This document shows positions 51,308 to 60,223 of a DNA stretch of 64,000 nt, one piece after another (position 1 is the first letter of the stretch; every line of letters starts with the position of its first letter). The notes under the pieces are model-generated. The model made no database searches. It had not been told where the DNA came from and was given only the letters and a program-made list of their open reading frames with translations. Source of the DNA: Actinoalloteichus caeruleus DSM 43889 (GTDB taxonomy: Bacteria > Actinomycetota > Actinomycetes > Mycobacteriales > Pseudonocardiaceae); assembly GCF_000429185.2 (NCBI RefSeq), contig NZ_AUBJ02000001.1, positions 2,914,001 to 2,978,000 of the forward strand. The letters run 5' to 3'. Position numbers and translations under genes: made by a program.

Positions 51308-52291
51308 TTACACAAGGGACACGTTCGGCCCGGGACGGATGGCGGTCGCGACGAGCTTGCCGCCGTCCCAGATCTTGGCCCGCTTCACCACGTCACCCGG
51401 CTGCGGGGCGTGGATCACCTCGTCGTTGCCGATGTAGAGGGCGACGTGGTCGATGCTGGAGGGCTGCCGACCACCGCCCCAGAAGATGAGATCGCCCGGT
51501 CTGGCCTGGTCCAGCGGGATCTTGGTGCCGCCCTGGAAGTACTGGCTCTGCGAGTACTTGGGGATGGTGACCCCGGCGGCCTCCCAGGCCCGCATGGTGA
51601 GCCCGGAGCAGTCGAAGGTGTTGGGGCCGGCGGCACCCCACACGTAGGGCTTGCCGATCTGGTCGACCGCGTACTGGATGGCCAGCGTGGCCCGCTCGTC
51701 GGCGGGCGGGAGTTCCTCGCAGGTGGAGATGTCGTCCACGCCGCCGAGCTGGTCGATCAGGAAGACGGCCATCGACTCCCAGCGGTGGTACTTGTCCGGG
51801 TAGGCGGATCGTTCGACGGCCTGCGCGGCGTCACCGGGGCGCATCGCCTCCCACCGCTCGACCCGCTCCAGGGTGTCGTAGAACCAGGTGATCTGCCAGG
51901 CGATGTCGAGCCGGTCCTCCAGCGACCCGTGCATGCCCCGGATCTGGAAGATGCCGACCGAGTCGCGGTCGCCGTAGGTCAGGTTGCGCAGCCGCGACTC
52001 CTGCATCCCGGCCTGGATCGCGATCTGCCAGGCCCGGGGGGAGAGGTCGCGCTGCTTGCCCATCGTGATGATCTGACCGGTGATCGTCAGCGACTCCTCG
52101 GTGAGACCGGCGGCGTCCCGCTCACCGAGGCCGGCGTCGGTCCCGCCCCAGGTGCCGAGCGCGGGACCGCAGTAACCGTAGGTGCCGGCCTGGGCTGCGA
52201 TGTTCTGCCGCATCACCGTGTTCAGGCCGTACACGACGACACCGGCCGCGATGACGACGACGGCCAGCAGGGAGATGATCGCGGTCTTCAT
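51308..52291 (-). CDS. Cell wall hydrolase with lytic-transglycosylase-like and NlpC/P60 domains (VirB1-like)
   Basis: This 327-residue protein has an N-terminal membrane anchor (TAIISLLAVVVIAAGVVVYG). A helical region follows that resembles a lysozyme-like domain (WQIAIQAGMQESRLRNLTYG with the catalytic-type Glu, then SVGIFQIRG). The C-terminus is an NlpC/P60 endopeptidase with Cys in NTFDCSGLTMRAW, His in SSIDHVALYIGN and GDLIFWGGG. Two-domain wall hydrolases of this kind open peptidoglycan in Gram-positive conjugation systems (Tn916 Orf14, TcpG). The ATG at 52291 is separated by one base from the preceding stop, so translation is coupled. Confidence 0.88.
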   Translation of the reverse strand: MKTAIISLLAVVVIAAGVVVYGLNTVMRQNIAAQAGTYGYCGPALGTWGGTDAGLGERDAAGLTEESLTITGQIITMGKQRDLSPRAWQIAIQAGMQESRLRNLTYGDRDSVGIFQIRGMHGSLEDRLDIAWQITWFYDTLERVERWEAMRPGDAAQAVERSAYPDKYHRWESMAVFLIDQLGGVDDISTCEELPPADERATLAIQYAVDQIGKPYVWGAAGPNTFDCSGLTMRAWEAAGVTIPKYSQSQYFQGGTKIPLDQARPGDLIFWGGGRQPSSIDHVALYIGNDEVIHAPQPGDVVKRAKIWDGGKLVATAIRPGPNVSLV

Positions 52292-52292
52292 G

Positions 52293-52949
52293 TCACTCCA
52301 CCGGGTTGTGGCCGGACACCCGCCACCCCTGGTCCGTGGTCATCAACAACAGTTCGACCTCCCCGACGTCGGTCGGCACCCGCACCCGCATCGAGGTGGT
52401 CGTGGACTCCACCGGCACCGGGTCCCCGGTGACGGCGTCCGCGGGCACGCTGTCCGGATCGGACAGACCGACGATGGTGAGGTACTCGTCGGTGGTGTAC
52501 TCCTCCATCCCGGCCAGCCACTGCTCGGTGGTGTCCCCGGGCGCGTGGGTGACCCAGGCCCGCATCCACGCCTCGGCGACCGCCAGCCCCTCGGGGTCGG
52601 GAGCGGCTGACTCCGGGGGCAGGTCCGGCACGGAGATGCTGGGGGGCTCGGCGCTCTCCCACGGCGTGGTGGTCGTCGTGGCGGGGGGCTCGGCGGTCCC
52701 GATGCGGGTCGGGAACGGCCCAGCGCCCGGTTCCTCCCCGGCCGGCGGGGTCGGGCTGGCTGAGGGGCCGGCCTGCCCCTGGTCAGCGTCGCCGGCGAAG
52801 GGCATCCCGTCGGAGACGACCACCCCGACACCGACGACGGCGGCCAGCAGCAGGACGACGGTCGCCGTCAGGTGGCGGGGTGACCGCAGCGGCCACCCCC
52901 ACAGCTTGCGGTAGACGGCGGCGCGGCCGCGGTTGGTGCGGATGGGCAC
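52293..52949 (-). CDS. Membrane-anchored VirB8/TcpC-like protein of the secretion-like cluster
   Basis: This 218-residue bitopic protein has a basic cytoplasmic N-terminus (RTNRGRAAVYRKLWGWPLRS), one membrane helix (LTATVVLLLAAVVGVGVVV), a long Pro/Thr/Ser linker and an extracellular domain (PEGLAVAEAWMRAWVTH, then STTTSMRVRVPTDVGEVELL) with the alpha-plus-beta, NTF2-like flavour of TcpC/VirB8 proteins. That assignment rests on topology, position and loose resemblance, not on a strong motif. The GTG at 52949 follows GGAAGGAG. It lies between the VirB6-like and wall-hydrolase genes. Confidence 0.75.
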   Translation of the reverse strand: MPIRTNRGRAAVYRKLWGWPLRSPRHLTATVVLLLAAVVGVGVVVSDGMPFAGDADQGQAGPSASPTPPAGEEPGAGPFPTRIGTAEPPATTTTTPWESAEPPSISVPDLPPESAAPDPEGLAVAEAWMRAWVTHAPGDTTEQWLAGMEEYTTDEYLTIVGLSDPDSVPADAVTGDPVPVESTTTSMRVRVPTDVGEVELLLMTTDQGWRVSGHNPVE

Positions 52950-52962
52950 GGTCGCTCCTTCC

Positions 52963-54972
52963 TCAACTCGGGTGACTGCCGCCGTCGTCCCTGACCTCCA
53001 GTCCTCTGGACGGGCGGTAGACGACGAACACCGGGCGCCCCGCGACCATCTCCATCTCCGCCCGGCGGGGCTGGCGGGCGGCGGGCGAGGTCGGGTGGGT
53101 GGGTCCGGGGCTGGTCGGGACCTGCGAGGGGATGATCACCGCGTCCTCGCCGACCCGGTCCCAGCCGCGGTCGGTGACCGGGGAGGTGTCGGTGATCCGG
53201 CTGCGCCGCCCCGGTGGCAGCGCCGGTGAGCTGGTACTGGCCCGGACTCCTCCCTCGGGGGGGACGTTCGGGTCCGCGCGCGCCGCCGTGGCACCCACGG
53301 GCAGGGCCGCGGCAGCCGCCCGGCGGTCCAGCCGTTCGACGGCGGCGTTGACCGGGGGCACGGTCCCCTCGGGACGCACCCGTCCACGGCCCTGGACTGG
53401 CCCCGGCGTGGCGTCGTCCTCGCCTTCCCTGACCTGTTCCCAGAACCGGTCCTGCGGAGTGGTGTCCGGGCGTTTGCGCCACCGGGAGAGGAGCCCCTGG
53501 GGGGCGCCGGGGACACCGGCGCCCACGGCCCCGGCGGAGAGCTCGATCATCTGCCAGATCCGCCGGACGGGTTTGGCGATCATGAACAGGACCAGGGTGA
53601 TCAGGCCGGCCAGCAGCATCTGGGTGAGCAGGTCGAACCCTCGGGCCGGGCTGAACAGCCAGTTGAGCACCATGGTGTGCAGGCCGGCCAGCGCGGCCAC
53701 GACCACCACGTTGAGCAGGGTGGCGCCGGCGGCGCGTCCGATCCGCCGGAGGATGTCGTGGTGGATCATGGCGACGAGACCGATGATCGGCCCGGCGAGG
53801 ATGAGCACCCGCAACAGCACCTGGGCGAGGAGGATCGCCGCCTTGGCCAGCAGTTGGAACAGGGCGTAGGCGACGGACTGCACCATCGCCAGGAACCCGG
53901 CGCCCATCCGGCTGCCGTCCACGCCCTGGAAGTAGCCGTAGGTGCTGCCCATCTGGGTGGCCAGTTCGTGGAACTCGGCCTTCTTCTCGTCGGGCGAGCC
54001 CGCGTCGAGGTTCTGGGCGACCTCGTCCTTGGTCCAGGCCTGGGCCCGCACCAGGTCCCTCCCGAGCTCCTCCGCCTGCGGCGCGTCGTTCGCCCCGAAC
54101 TCCCCGCGTAGCCAGTTGTCGTAGATGACGTGTTGGTGCAGCACGCTGGGCAGCGCGTTGCGCTCGTCGACCCCGACCTCCTCCAGGAAGCCGCCCTGGA
54201 TGGCGGAGGTGCCCTTGATGAGCAGGTCGTCGAGCAGGTGGGTGTAGATCAGCGGGGTCAGGTAGGTGGCGGCGGCCAGCCACATGCCGGCCAGCGCCCA
54301 GAGCCCCCGTTTGCTGATCGTGGCCAGTTCGCCCCGCCAGATGTACCGGAACAGCAGCACGCCCAGCACGACGGCGACCAGGCCGAACCAGGGGGTGTAG
54401 ACGGTGTTGTAGAGGGCGTTGGTCCCGGTGACCACGAGGTCGTCCAGGGGGGCCATCATGGTGCCGGTGAGCAGGGCGTAGTGCAGGCCGATGGTGGCGC
54501 CGACGATGTTCTTGCCCACGTTGAAGAGCTGGTTGCCCGCCCAGGTGTCGATGACCGCGTTCGGGTTGCGCATCCCCTCCGGGCCGCAGCCGAGGTCGTA
54601 GGTGTGCCAGACCAGACCGGCGTAGCCGACCTCGTCGTAGACCGTCCCGGGAACGCCTCGCCCGATCGGCGCCGGGTCGAGGGCGCCCACCATGCCGGCC
54701 CCGGGCCGCTCCGGGTTGGGGGCGATCCGGCAGCCGCTGTCCTGGGCGTGGGCCTGGCCACCGAGCACGACCTGCCCGGCGAGGATGAGGACGACGACGC
54801 CGAGCACCCCCCGACGGCGTCGTCCGGTGCGCCGTGCCAGCACTTCCTCCGGGGCCGGTGCGGTCGTGCCCGGCGGCGGGGCCTCCGCCCGCCGCGTGTC
54901 CCGTGCCCGCGTCCGCAGGGCCGCGAGGGCGACCAGCGCCCCCACGACCGCCAGCACGAGAACCGCCGTCAC
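52963..54972 (-). CDS. Polytopic VirB6/TrbL-like membrane protein
   Basis: This 669-residue protein has an N-terminal helix, a second helix with an export-like VVLGGQAHAQD cleavage region, then an extracellular Cys-containing segment (QDSGCRIAPNPERPGAG). Clusters of membrane helices follow (WFGLVAVVLGVLLFRYIW, WALAGMWLAAATYLTPLIYT, LLAQVLLRVLILAGPIIGLV, LLNVVVVAALAGLHTMVL, LLAGLITLVLFMIAKPVR) and a long disordered cytoplasmic tail from about residue 450. This matches the layout of VirB6/TrbL channel components of Gram-positive conjugation systems. The GTG start overlaps the VirB4 stop (GTGA), showing tight coupling. No enzymatic motif is present. Confidence 0.8.
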   Translation of the reverse strand: MTAVLVLAVVGALVALAALRTRARDTRRAEAPPPGTTAPAPEEVLARRTGRRRRGVLGVVVLILAGQVVLGGQAHAQDSGCRIAPNPERPGAGMVGALDPAPIGRGVPGTVYDEVGYAGLVWHTYDLGCGPEGMRNPNAVIDTWAGNQLFNVGKNIVGATIGLHYALLTGTMMAPLDDLVVTGTNALYNTVYTPWFGLVAVVLGVLLFRYIWRGELATISKRGLWALAGMWLAAATYLTPLIYTHLLDDLLIKGTSAIQGGFLEEVGVDERNALPSVLHQHVIYDNWLRGEFGANDAPQAEELGRDLVRAQAWTKDEVAQNLDAGSPDEKKAEFHELATQMGSTYGYFQGVDGSRMGAGFLAMVQSVAYALFQLLAKAAILLAQVLLRVLILAGPIIGLVAMIHHDILRRIGRAAGATLLNVVVVAALAGLHTMVLNWLFSPARGFDLLTQMLLAGLITLVLFMIAKPVRRIWQMIELSAGAVGAGVPGAPQGLLSRWRKRPDTTPQDRFWEQVREGEDDATPGPVQGRGRVRPEGTVPPVNAAVERLDRRAAAAALPVGATAARADPNVPPEGGVRASTSSPALPPGRRSRITDTSPVTDRGWDRVGEDAVIIPSQVPTSPGPTHPTSPAARQPRRAEMEMVAGRPVFVVYRPSRGLEVRDDGGSHPS

Positions 54973-57869
54973 GTCGGATCCCCCCGGTTGTCCCGGCGGG
55001 GCCGGCTGCCGGTGGACGGGGAGCCACCCGCGCCGACTCCGTTGAAGTACATGCTGTCCAGGCTGTCGTCCGCTCCGCCCGGCACGGTCGGGTCCAGGCC
55101 GTCCGTCTCGACCGGGTCCACCGCGGGTCGCGCCGCCTTCGGTTCCGCGGTGTGCCCCGGCGTGGTGTCCAGGGCGTCCCGCAGGTGCGCGAGGTGGGGG
55201 CCGGAGAAGTCGATGCGGATGCGCTCGACGCCGCCGGCACCGTCACCGAAGATGAACTGCCGGGGCGCCTGGTCCCGTTCGGTCGCCATCCGCTCGCCGC
55301 CGGGCCGGCGGCCCAGGCTGGCGACCACCTGCTCGTAGCCGGCTCCCACCGGCACCTTGAGCAGTCGCAGGGCGTCGGCCTGGGCGTCCTCGTCGTCGAG
55401 CCGTCCGATGAAGACGGAGTCCAACAGCGAGACGAATCCCTGGATCTTGAGGAAGTCGCCGGGGATCTGGCTGGACAGCAGCACCCGGACGTTCCACTTG
55501 CGGGAGTCCCGGGCGAAGCGGTTCATCAGCACGCGCCCGGTGGGCACCTCGGAGAGGAAGAAGGCCTCGTCGATCCAGACGCCCTTCCGTTCGGCCTTGG
55601 GGCGGTCGTAGATCGAACGCTGGGTGAGCCAGGCCGCGAGGTTGAGCAGCTCGACGCCGAGTGCCTCGGCGTCGGTCCAGTGCTCCCGGCCGACCCCGTC
55701 CTTCGGCATGGTCAGCCCGGCCATCGTCAACACGGTGAGCCGGTCGTCGCGCTGGTGGGAGTAGGGGTCGTCGTCGTACTCCGGGATCAGCAGCGACATG
55801 CGCTCACGCATCTCGTCCAGGAAGTCCGCCACGGCGAGGGCGTGTTCGCGGTGTTCGGTGGCGTCCCGCCGCAGGGCCTCGAAGACCAGGCCGGGGTGGG
55901 CGTCCGGCCGGCCGCCCACGTTCCGGACCGCGCGCAGCAGCACGATCCTGGTCTGGGCCAGGCGGGACACCTCGTAGGGCAGCAGTCCGGTGAGGACGTC
56001 CAGGACGAGGCGCCGCCTGGTCGCGGCGGACAGCGCGCGTTCCCTGCGCCAGGCCCGCTCCGGGTCGTCCTCGTCCGCGAAGTGTTCGAGCTGCGGCTCC
56101 GCGACCACCCGGTAGGGGTTCAGGATGCCGGGCTGGGCGTTGAGCAGGTTGATCGGCCGGGCGTACGGGCGCAGCTCGGGGAGTTCGCAGAGCGCCGCCA
56201 GCGGCCCGGACGGGTCCAGCAGGGTCCAGTGCGCGCCCGCGCGGAGCGTCTTGTAGACGACGCCGCCGCCCAGGAAGGACTTGCCGCCGCCGAGCCCGGC
56301 GACCAGGGCGGACAGCCCGGAGCCGTCCCGCACCTCCTGGGCCATCCAGGGGTCCCAGGCGACGGGGCGGCGGGTCGCCGTGCAGGTCTCGCCGAGCAGG
56401 ATGCCCCGGCGGTCGCCGACGTCGGCGGTGGCGGCCGGGACCGCCGAGGCCGCCCAGATGACCGAGCCCCGGCGGAGGTAGGCGCTGGAGGCCAGCGGTT
56501 CCCCGGGGATGAACTCCCTGGCGAGGGCGTACTGCCCCTCCGGGTGCTCGATGGCGATCTTGGGCTTGTAGAGGTCGAGGATCTGCTGGGCCAGCCGCAG
56601 CGCGTCCCGTTCGGTCGGTCCGGACACCGCGAGCCGCCACCAGGACCGCACCCGGGTGGCCAGGGCGGTGAACCCGGTGGTCATCTCGTCGTCGATCTCC
56701 AGCACCCTCGACGCCTGCCGGGCCAGCGACTGGGGCGGCTCCAGCTCGTGCTCGTCGGTGTAGTGCCGGACCTGCGACCGCACCTTGTTCATCTGGCGCT
56801 GGAGTTCACCGGAGACGTCCTCCGGGCGCCGCACGTAGATCCGCGCCGACCACTCCACCGGGGCGGGCAGCCGGTCGGAGCGCTGCATCCACGGGTCGTC
56901 GACCTCGGGGATCTGGAGGCCGTGGGTCATCCCCACCGTCAGGACGGCGACGTGCCGGGTCATCCCCGCGTTGGACCCGGTGCGGCCGCGCACGGTCACC
57001 GTCGGGGAGTAGGGCTCCTGGTGCAGGTCGGCGGCGTCGGTGAAGGAGGCGAGGTCCTCCGGCTCCCAGGTGGAGCCCGGCACCGCGGGCATGTTGCGCG
57101 GTGCCGGCAGCCCCAGCGAGCAGGAGCGGTGCATCAGCCAGGACATCTCCTCGGCCGTGACGGGAGCGCCCTCCAGCCCGCTGCCGCCGATCACCTGGTC
57201 GAGGTGTTCGATCTCGCTGTCGAGTGCGACGAGCTCGGCGTCCACGGCCTCGGGGAAGATCCGGCGGAGCACGGGGGCGGCGCGTTCGACGGCCCGGTCG
57301 AGGGCGTTGCGGGTCTGCACCTGGACTCCGATGTAGACCTCCTTCTCCGCCATCGACCGGCCCATCAGCTGCTGCTGCTCGCCGACCATGTAGTCGTCGA
57401 AGGACATCGCGCCGGGGCTGTCCGGCGGCCGGCCCACCGCGTTGTGGACGTGCGCCTCGGCCCACATCCGGATGGGGTAGGGCCGGGTGGTGACGCGCAG
57501 GTGCAGCCACCGGCCCTGGAGTTCGGAGTACTGGCCGGCGATGGCCTGGATCAGGTCCTGCCGCTGCGAGTCGGAGCGGAAGGACCACCGCTGCGGGGCG
57601 AGCCGGTACCACGCGTAGACGTCCTGCCCGGTGCGCAGCAGGTGGCCGTCGATGCTGCGCGCGTTGATGGACGGCGTGTAGCTGGGGATCACCGTTTCCC
57701 CGGGCAGCCGGCGCGCCTTCTTGCCCGAGGGGCGGCCGCGCTGCTGCTCCACCGGTGGCAGCGGTGGCTCCGCGTGCCGTCTCGCGGTGTTGCCGCCGCG
57801 AGCGGTCTGCCGCTGGGCGGCGCCCCCTCGGGAACCTCGGTTCCTATCGCGCCGACGTCGGAACACCAC
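54969..57869 (-). CDS. VirB4-like conjugation/secretion ATPase
   Basis: This 966-residue ATPase has an N-terminal basic region, then a VirB4 N-terminal-type domain (GETVIPSYTPSINARSIDGH; DVYAWYRLAPQRWSF). The P-loop AGLGGGKSFLGGGVVYKTL is near residue 525 (a Gly-rich variant still fitting [AG]-x4-GK-[ST]). The Walker B strand KGVWIDEAFFL follows, then SRKWNVRVLLSSQIPGDFL, typical of the VirB4/TraC class. It would power pilus or substrate handling at the inner face of the membrane. The start overlaps the upstream PrgI-like gene by 26 bp and the end overlaps the VirB6-like gene by 4 bp. The C-terminal ~70 residues are disordered. Confidence 0.92.
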   Translation of the reverse strand: MVFRRRRDRNRGSRGGAAQRQTARGGNTARRHAEPPLPPVEQQRGRPSGKKARRLPGETVIPSYTPSINARSIDGHLLRTGQDVYAWYRLAPQRWSFRSDSQRQDLIQAIAGQYSELQGRWLHLRVTTRPYPIRMWAEAHVHNAVGRPPDSPGAMSFDDYMVGEQQQLMGRSMAEKEVYIGVQVQTRNALDRAVERAAPVLRRIFPEAVDAELVALDSEIEHLDQVIGGSGLEGAPVTAEEMSWLMHRSCSLGLPAPRNMPAVPGSTWEPEDLASFTDAADLHQEPYSPTVTVRGRTGSNAGMTRHVAVLTVGMTHGLQIPEVDDPWMQRSDRLPAPVEWSARIYVRRPEDVSGELQRQMNKVRSQVRHYTDEHELEPPQSLARQASRVLEIDDEMTTGFTALATRVRSWWRLAVSGPTERDALRLAQQILDLYKPKIAIEHPEGQYALAREFIPGEPLASSAYLRRGSVIWAASAVPAATADVGDRRGILLGETCTATRRPVAWDPWMAQEVRDGSGLSALVAGLGGGKSFLGGGVVYKTLRAGAHWTLLDPSGPLAALCELPELRPYARPINLLNAQPGILNPYRVVAEPQLEHFADEDDPERAWRRERALSAATRRRLVLDVLTGLLPYEVSRLAQTRIVLLRAVRNVGGRPDAHPGLVFEALRRDATEHREHALAVADFLDEMRERMSLLIPEYDDDPYSHQRDDRLTVLTMAGLTMPKDGVGREHWTDAEALGVELLNLAAWLTQRSIYDRPKAERKGVWIDEAFFLSEVPTGRVLMNRFARDSRKWNVRVLLSSQIPGDFLKIQGFVSLLDSVFIGRLDDEDAQADALRLLKVPVGAGYEQVVASLGRRPGGERMATERDQAPRQFIFGDGAGGVERIRIDFSGPHLAHLRDALDTTPGHTAEPKAARPAVDPVETDGLDPTVPGGADDSLDSMYFNGVGAGGSPSTGSRPRRDNRGDPT

Positions 57870-58302
57870 GAACCTCCTTGGTCCGGGAGCGGCCGCGCGC
57901 CTGGCGCCGGCGGGCCGACTTCCTGGTGGCCCGCTTCGGTCGCGGGCGGCCGTTCCTGACCCTCACCCGCGACGCGCTCACCGCGCCGCCCCTTCCGGAA
58001 TGTCGTTGTCTGGGTGCGGTCAGTTCTCGCGCCCACAGCGCCATGACCGAGCCGAACGGCCGTTCGTGGCTGATCCGCGAACAGATGATCTTGGTGAGCA
58101 CGATCGTGATCACCACGGCCCAGGCCGTGGAGAAGAACCCGAACCCGATCCCCATCTGCCGTTCGACGGTCAACACCGCGAGGAAGACGAACAGGCCGAC
58201 TCCCCACGCGACGTACCGCGCGCGCCAGGGGAAGGTCGCGCGGGGCGGGCCGAGCCAGACGGCATCGACCCGGTAGATCTCGTCGTCAGTGCGGATGCGC
58301 AC
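57844..58302 (-). CDS. PrgI/VirB3-like small membrane protein
   Basis: This 152-residue protein has a short N-terminal soluble segment (RIRTDDEIYRVDAVWLGPPR) and two close membrane helices (YVAWGVGLFVFLAVLTVE; FGFFSTAWAVVITIVLTKII). SHERPFGSVMALWARELTAP follows, then a very Arg-rich C-terminal tail. Two-helix PrgI/VirB3-type proteins directly precede the VirB4 gene in Gram-positive type IV secretion operons, and the first ~100 residues fit. The basic tail of ~50 residues is unusual for the family and may contact nucleic acid or acidic partners. The start is the GTG at 58302, 3 bp after the pilin-like gene. Confidence 0.78.
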   Translation of the reverse strand: MRIRTDDEIYRVDAVWLGPPRATFPWRARYVAWGVGLFVFLAVLTVERQMGIGFGFFSTAWAVVITIVLTKIICSRISHERPFGSVMALWARELTAPRQRHSGRGGAVSASRVRVRNGRPRPKRATRKSARRRQARGRSRTKEVRGVPTSAR

Positions 58303-58305
58303 GGC

Positions 58306-58575
58306 TCACCCTGGGCTGGCGGCGAACAGGCCCGCGATCCACTCACCGATGCTCACACCGGCTCCCGTCACGGCGAGCCCGATGACACCGAGCGCGATCA
58401 GGACACCGCCGACCCGGCGCATGACACCGGCGTTGTCACCCTGCCCGCCGCCCAACCACAGCATCAGGATGGCCACGGTGAGCAGCAGGAGCGGAACGAT
58501 GTTGCCGATGATCCAGTCGGTGAGCCCGGTGGTCTCCAGGCTGGTGGCGATCATCGTGGAAGCCGTGGCGGTCAT
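58306..58575 (-). CDS. Pilin-like (VirB2/TrbC-type) small membrane protein
   Basis: This 89-residue protein has two hydrophobic helices (IIGNIVPLLLLTVAILMLWL; VGGVLIALGVIGLAVTGAGV) separated by a short polar loop QGDNAGVMRR. This is the size and topology of VirB2-type pilins or small T4SS subunits. The N-terminus is short and uncharged, without a clear cleavage site. The ATG at 58575 follows AGGAG. It is the first gene of the cluster, and the promoter must lie in the gene-poor DNA upstream. Identification rests on topology and position. Confidence 0.72.
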   Translation of the reverse strand: MTATASTMIATSLETTGLTDWIIGNIVPLLLLTVAILMLWLGGGQGDNAGVMRRVGGVLIALGVIGLAVTGAGVSIGEWIAGLFAASPG

Positions 58576-59957
58576 GGTCCTAACTCCTGAAGGCGAGGAG
58601 CGCTGTCGGCGTCACCGGGACTGGTGGCCTCGGCGACTGTGGGCACTGTCGAGTACAACACGCCACTGTGACAAGGGGTAGTGGCGCCAGTGCCGGCTGT
58701 CGGCCCAACGGCGTCCCCTCCGACCCAGGTCACATGCATTTCTGGCTCCACCCATCATCGGCACGGCGGACGGCGACGTCACTGCTCGGCCCGGGATTCT
58801 CCCGACTGCCGGGCGGTTTCACTCACTTGCGAGCTGGTGGTGACCCACCGTGGTAGGACCGGGTGGCTCGTGGTGTGGCGGCCAGAACGCCGCCGCATCC
58901 CCTGCCACCGCCAGTCGTCCACAACGGCCTGGTCGCGGACGCGCGCGGTTGTTTCGGGCACCCCGAAGCCGTGGAACGATCGGGGTCCCCGTGCGTCCCA
59001 CTGGTTCCGGATCCCCTGCCGGGCAACGACGGGAGGCCGTTCCTCCGGCCGGGAACGGTTCCAGGCTACCTGAGACGATCTTCACACCGCACGACTCCAA
59101 CCAGGGCTACCTGGTCCCGATGGGACGGTCACGGCGGGCGATGTCCGGCGGCGGTGGGGGTATCCGCGCAGTTCCCGGGCATGCCGGCGCTCGCTCGGCG
59201 GCGGATCGTCCCGAGTTCGGCTTTGAGCCAGCCCACACTCAACCACCCGGATGGCCCAGTACACCGGGCCGGACAGCGCATTCGGTGCTGATCCACCGCA
59301 CCCGGGGGAGCTCGTGGTCGTCGGGAGCCTCGGGTGGGACGGCCCAGCCGCCCGCTCCCGGTGGGACGCGGAGACCGGGGGAACCGGCGGGCGGTGTCCT
59401 CTGGGGCCGAACCCGCGCCCGGGAGACCCGGCCGACACCACGCCGGGCACGCACGGCCCCGAGGAGGAACCGGCTTCGGTGGGCCGGGGACGGCGTCCGC
59501 CAACCGGGATGCCGAAGGGGCGACCACCGTGGTCGCTCCCTTGTGCCTCGGTAGGAAAGCGGTGCTTCGAGGGCCGCGTGACCGGAACCGCCTCCGCCTC
59601 GACGCACGTCCCCGGGATGTCGGGTGCCGGCGGGCGGCGGGCGAGAGGTCCCGGCACGTGGCCGACCCCTCGACCCGGGCCCTGACAGCCCCGGACCGCG
59701 TCATCGGGAACCGCTGGACCCGGTTCCTCGGGGGTTCGGCCCGGCACACCGGCCCGGCACGCCGGCGCCGATCCCGGGGCTGGGCCGCGCGGCGGCGGGC
59801 CTCCTCGTCGGGGTGCGCCGTCTCCCCCGGTGGGCGCGGTTCTCGCGCTCCCTCCCCGGGCGGCGGTGCGTCTCGTCGGCGGGGACCGAGCCCGGCGGGG
59901 AGGGGACGACGCGGACTCCAGCGCGGAGTTCCCGGGGCGCGAGGAACGAGCTGCCGG
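58576..59957. other. Gene-poor stretch upstream of the secretion-like cluster
   Basis: I find no supported gene in these ~1.4 kb. Long open frames exist on both strands because of the high GC content, but they are Arg/Pro/Gly-rich, lack ribosome-binding sites and resemble no family. The part 58600-58850 probably holds the promoter of the cluster; it includes ACACGCCACTGTGAC around 58660 and a TGGCGCCA palindrome near 58682-58689. No relaxase, integrase, tRNA or att-like repeat was recognised. Confidence 0.5.
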
Positions 59958-60146
59958 TCAGAGCGCGAGTCGCCGGGCGTGCCACCACGACCACTGGTGG
60001 TGCGCCGGTCTCTCCTCCCTGCCCCTCGTCGCTCGGGGAGTGCGACCGGGGCCGCCGTGCCCACCGCGCGCGTGCGCGTCGCTCATGGGCCGGTGGTGCC
60101 GGCTCGTGGTGGCGTCGATCAGGGCGAGTTCCGTCCAGGCGTCCAT
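59958..60146 (-). CDS. Possible small protein (62 aa) downstream of the ArsR-type gene
   Basis: A short frame starts at an ATG (60146) preceded by CCGGAGAGAACC, a good ribosome-binding site. It encodes MDAWTELALIDATTSRHHRP followed by a Gly/Arg/His-rich tail ending QWSWWHARRLAL. It starts 77 nt after the stop of the winged-helix regulator on the same strand, so it may be cotranscribed. It matches nothing I know and could be spurious in this GC-rich DNA. Confidence 0.35.
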   Translation of the reverse strand: MDAWTELALIDATTSRHHRPMSDAHARGGHGGPGRTPRATRGREERPAHHQWSWWHARRLAL

Positions 60147-60223
60147 GGTTCTCTCCGGTTTCTCCGGTGTGGGGTGGCCCCGAGTGGGTGCCACGGTGGG
60201 CAGGGGTGTCGAGGGGGCGCGGT

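Noticed and set aside
50488-58575. CRISPR array or integrase-flanked integrative element
   Set aside because: No spaced direct repeats, no integrase or recombinase gene and no tRNA att site were found in or beside the cluster.
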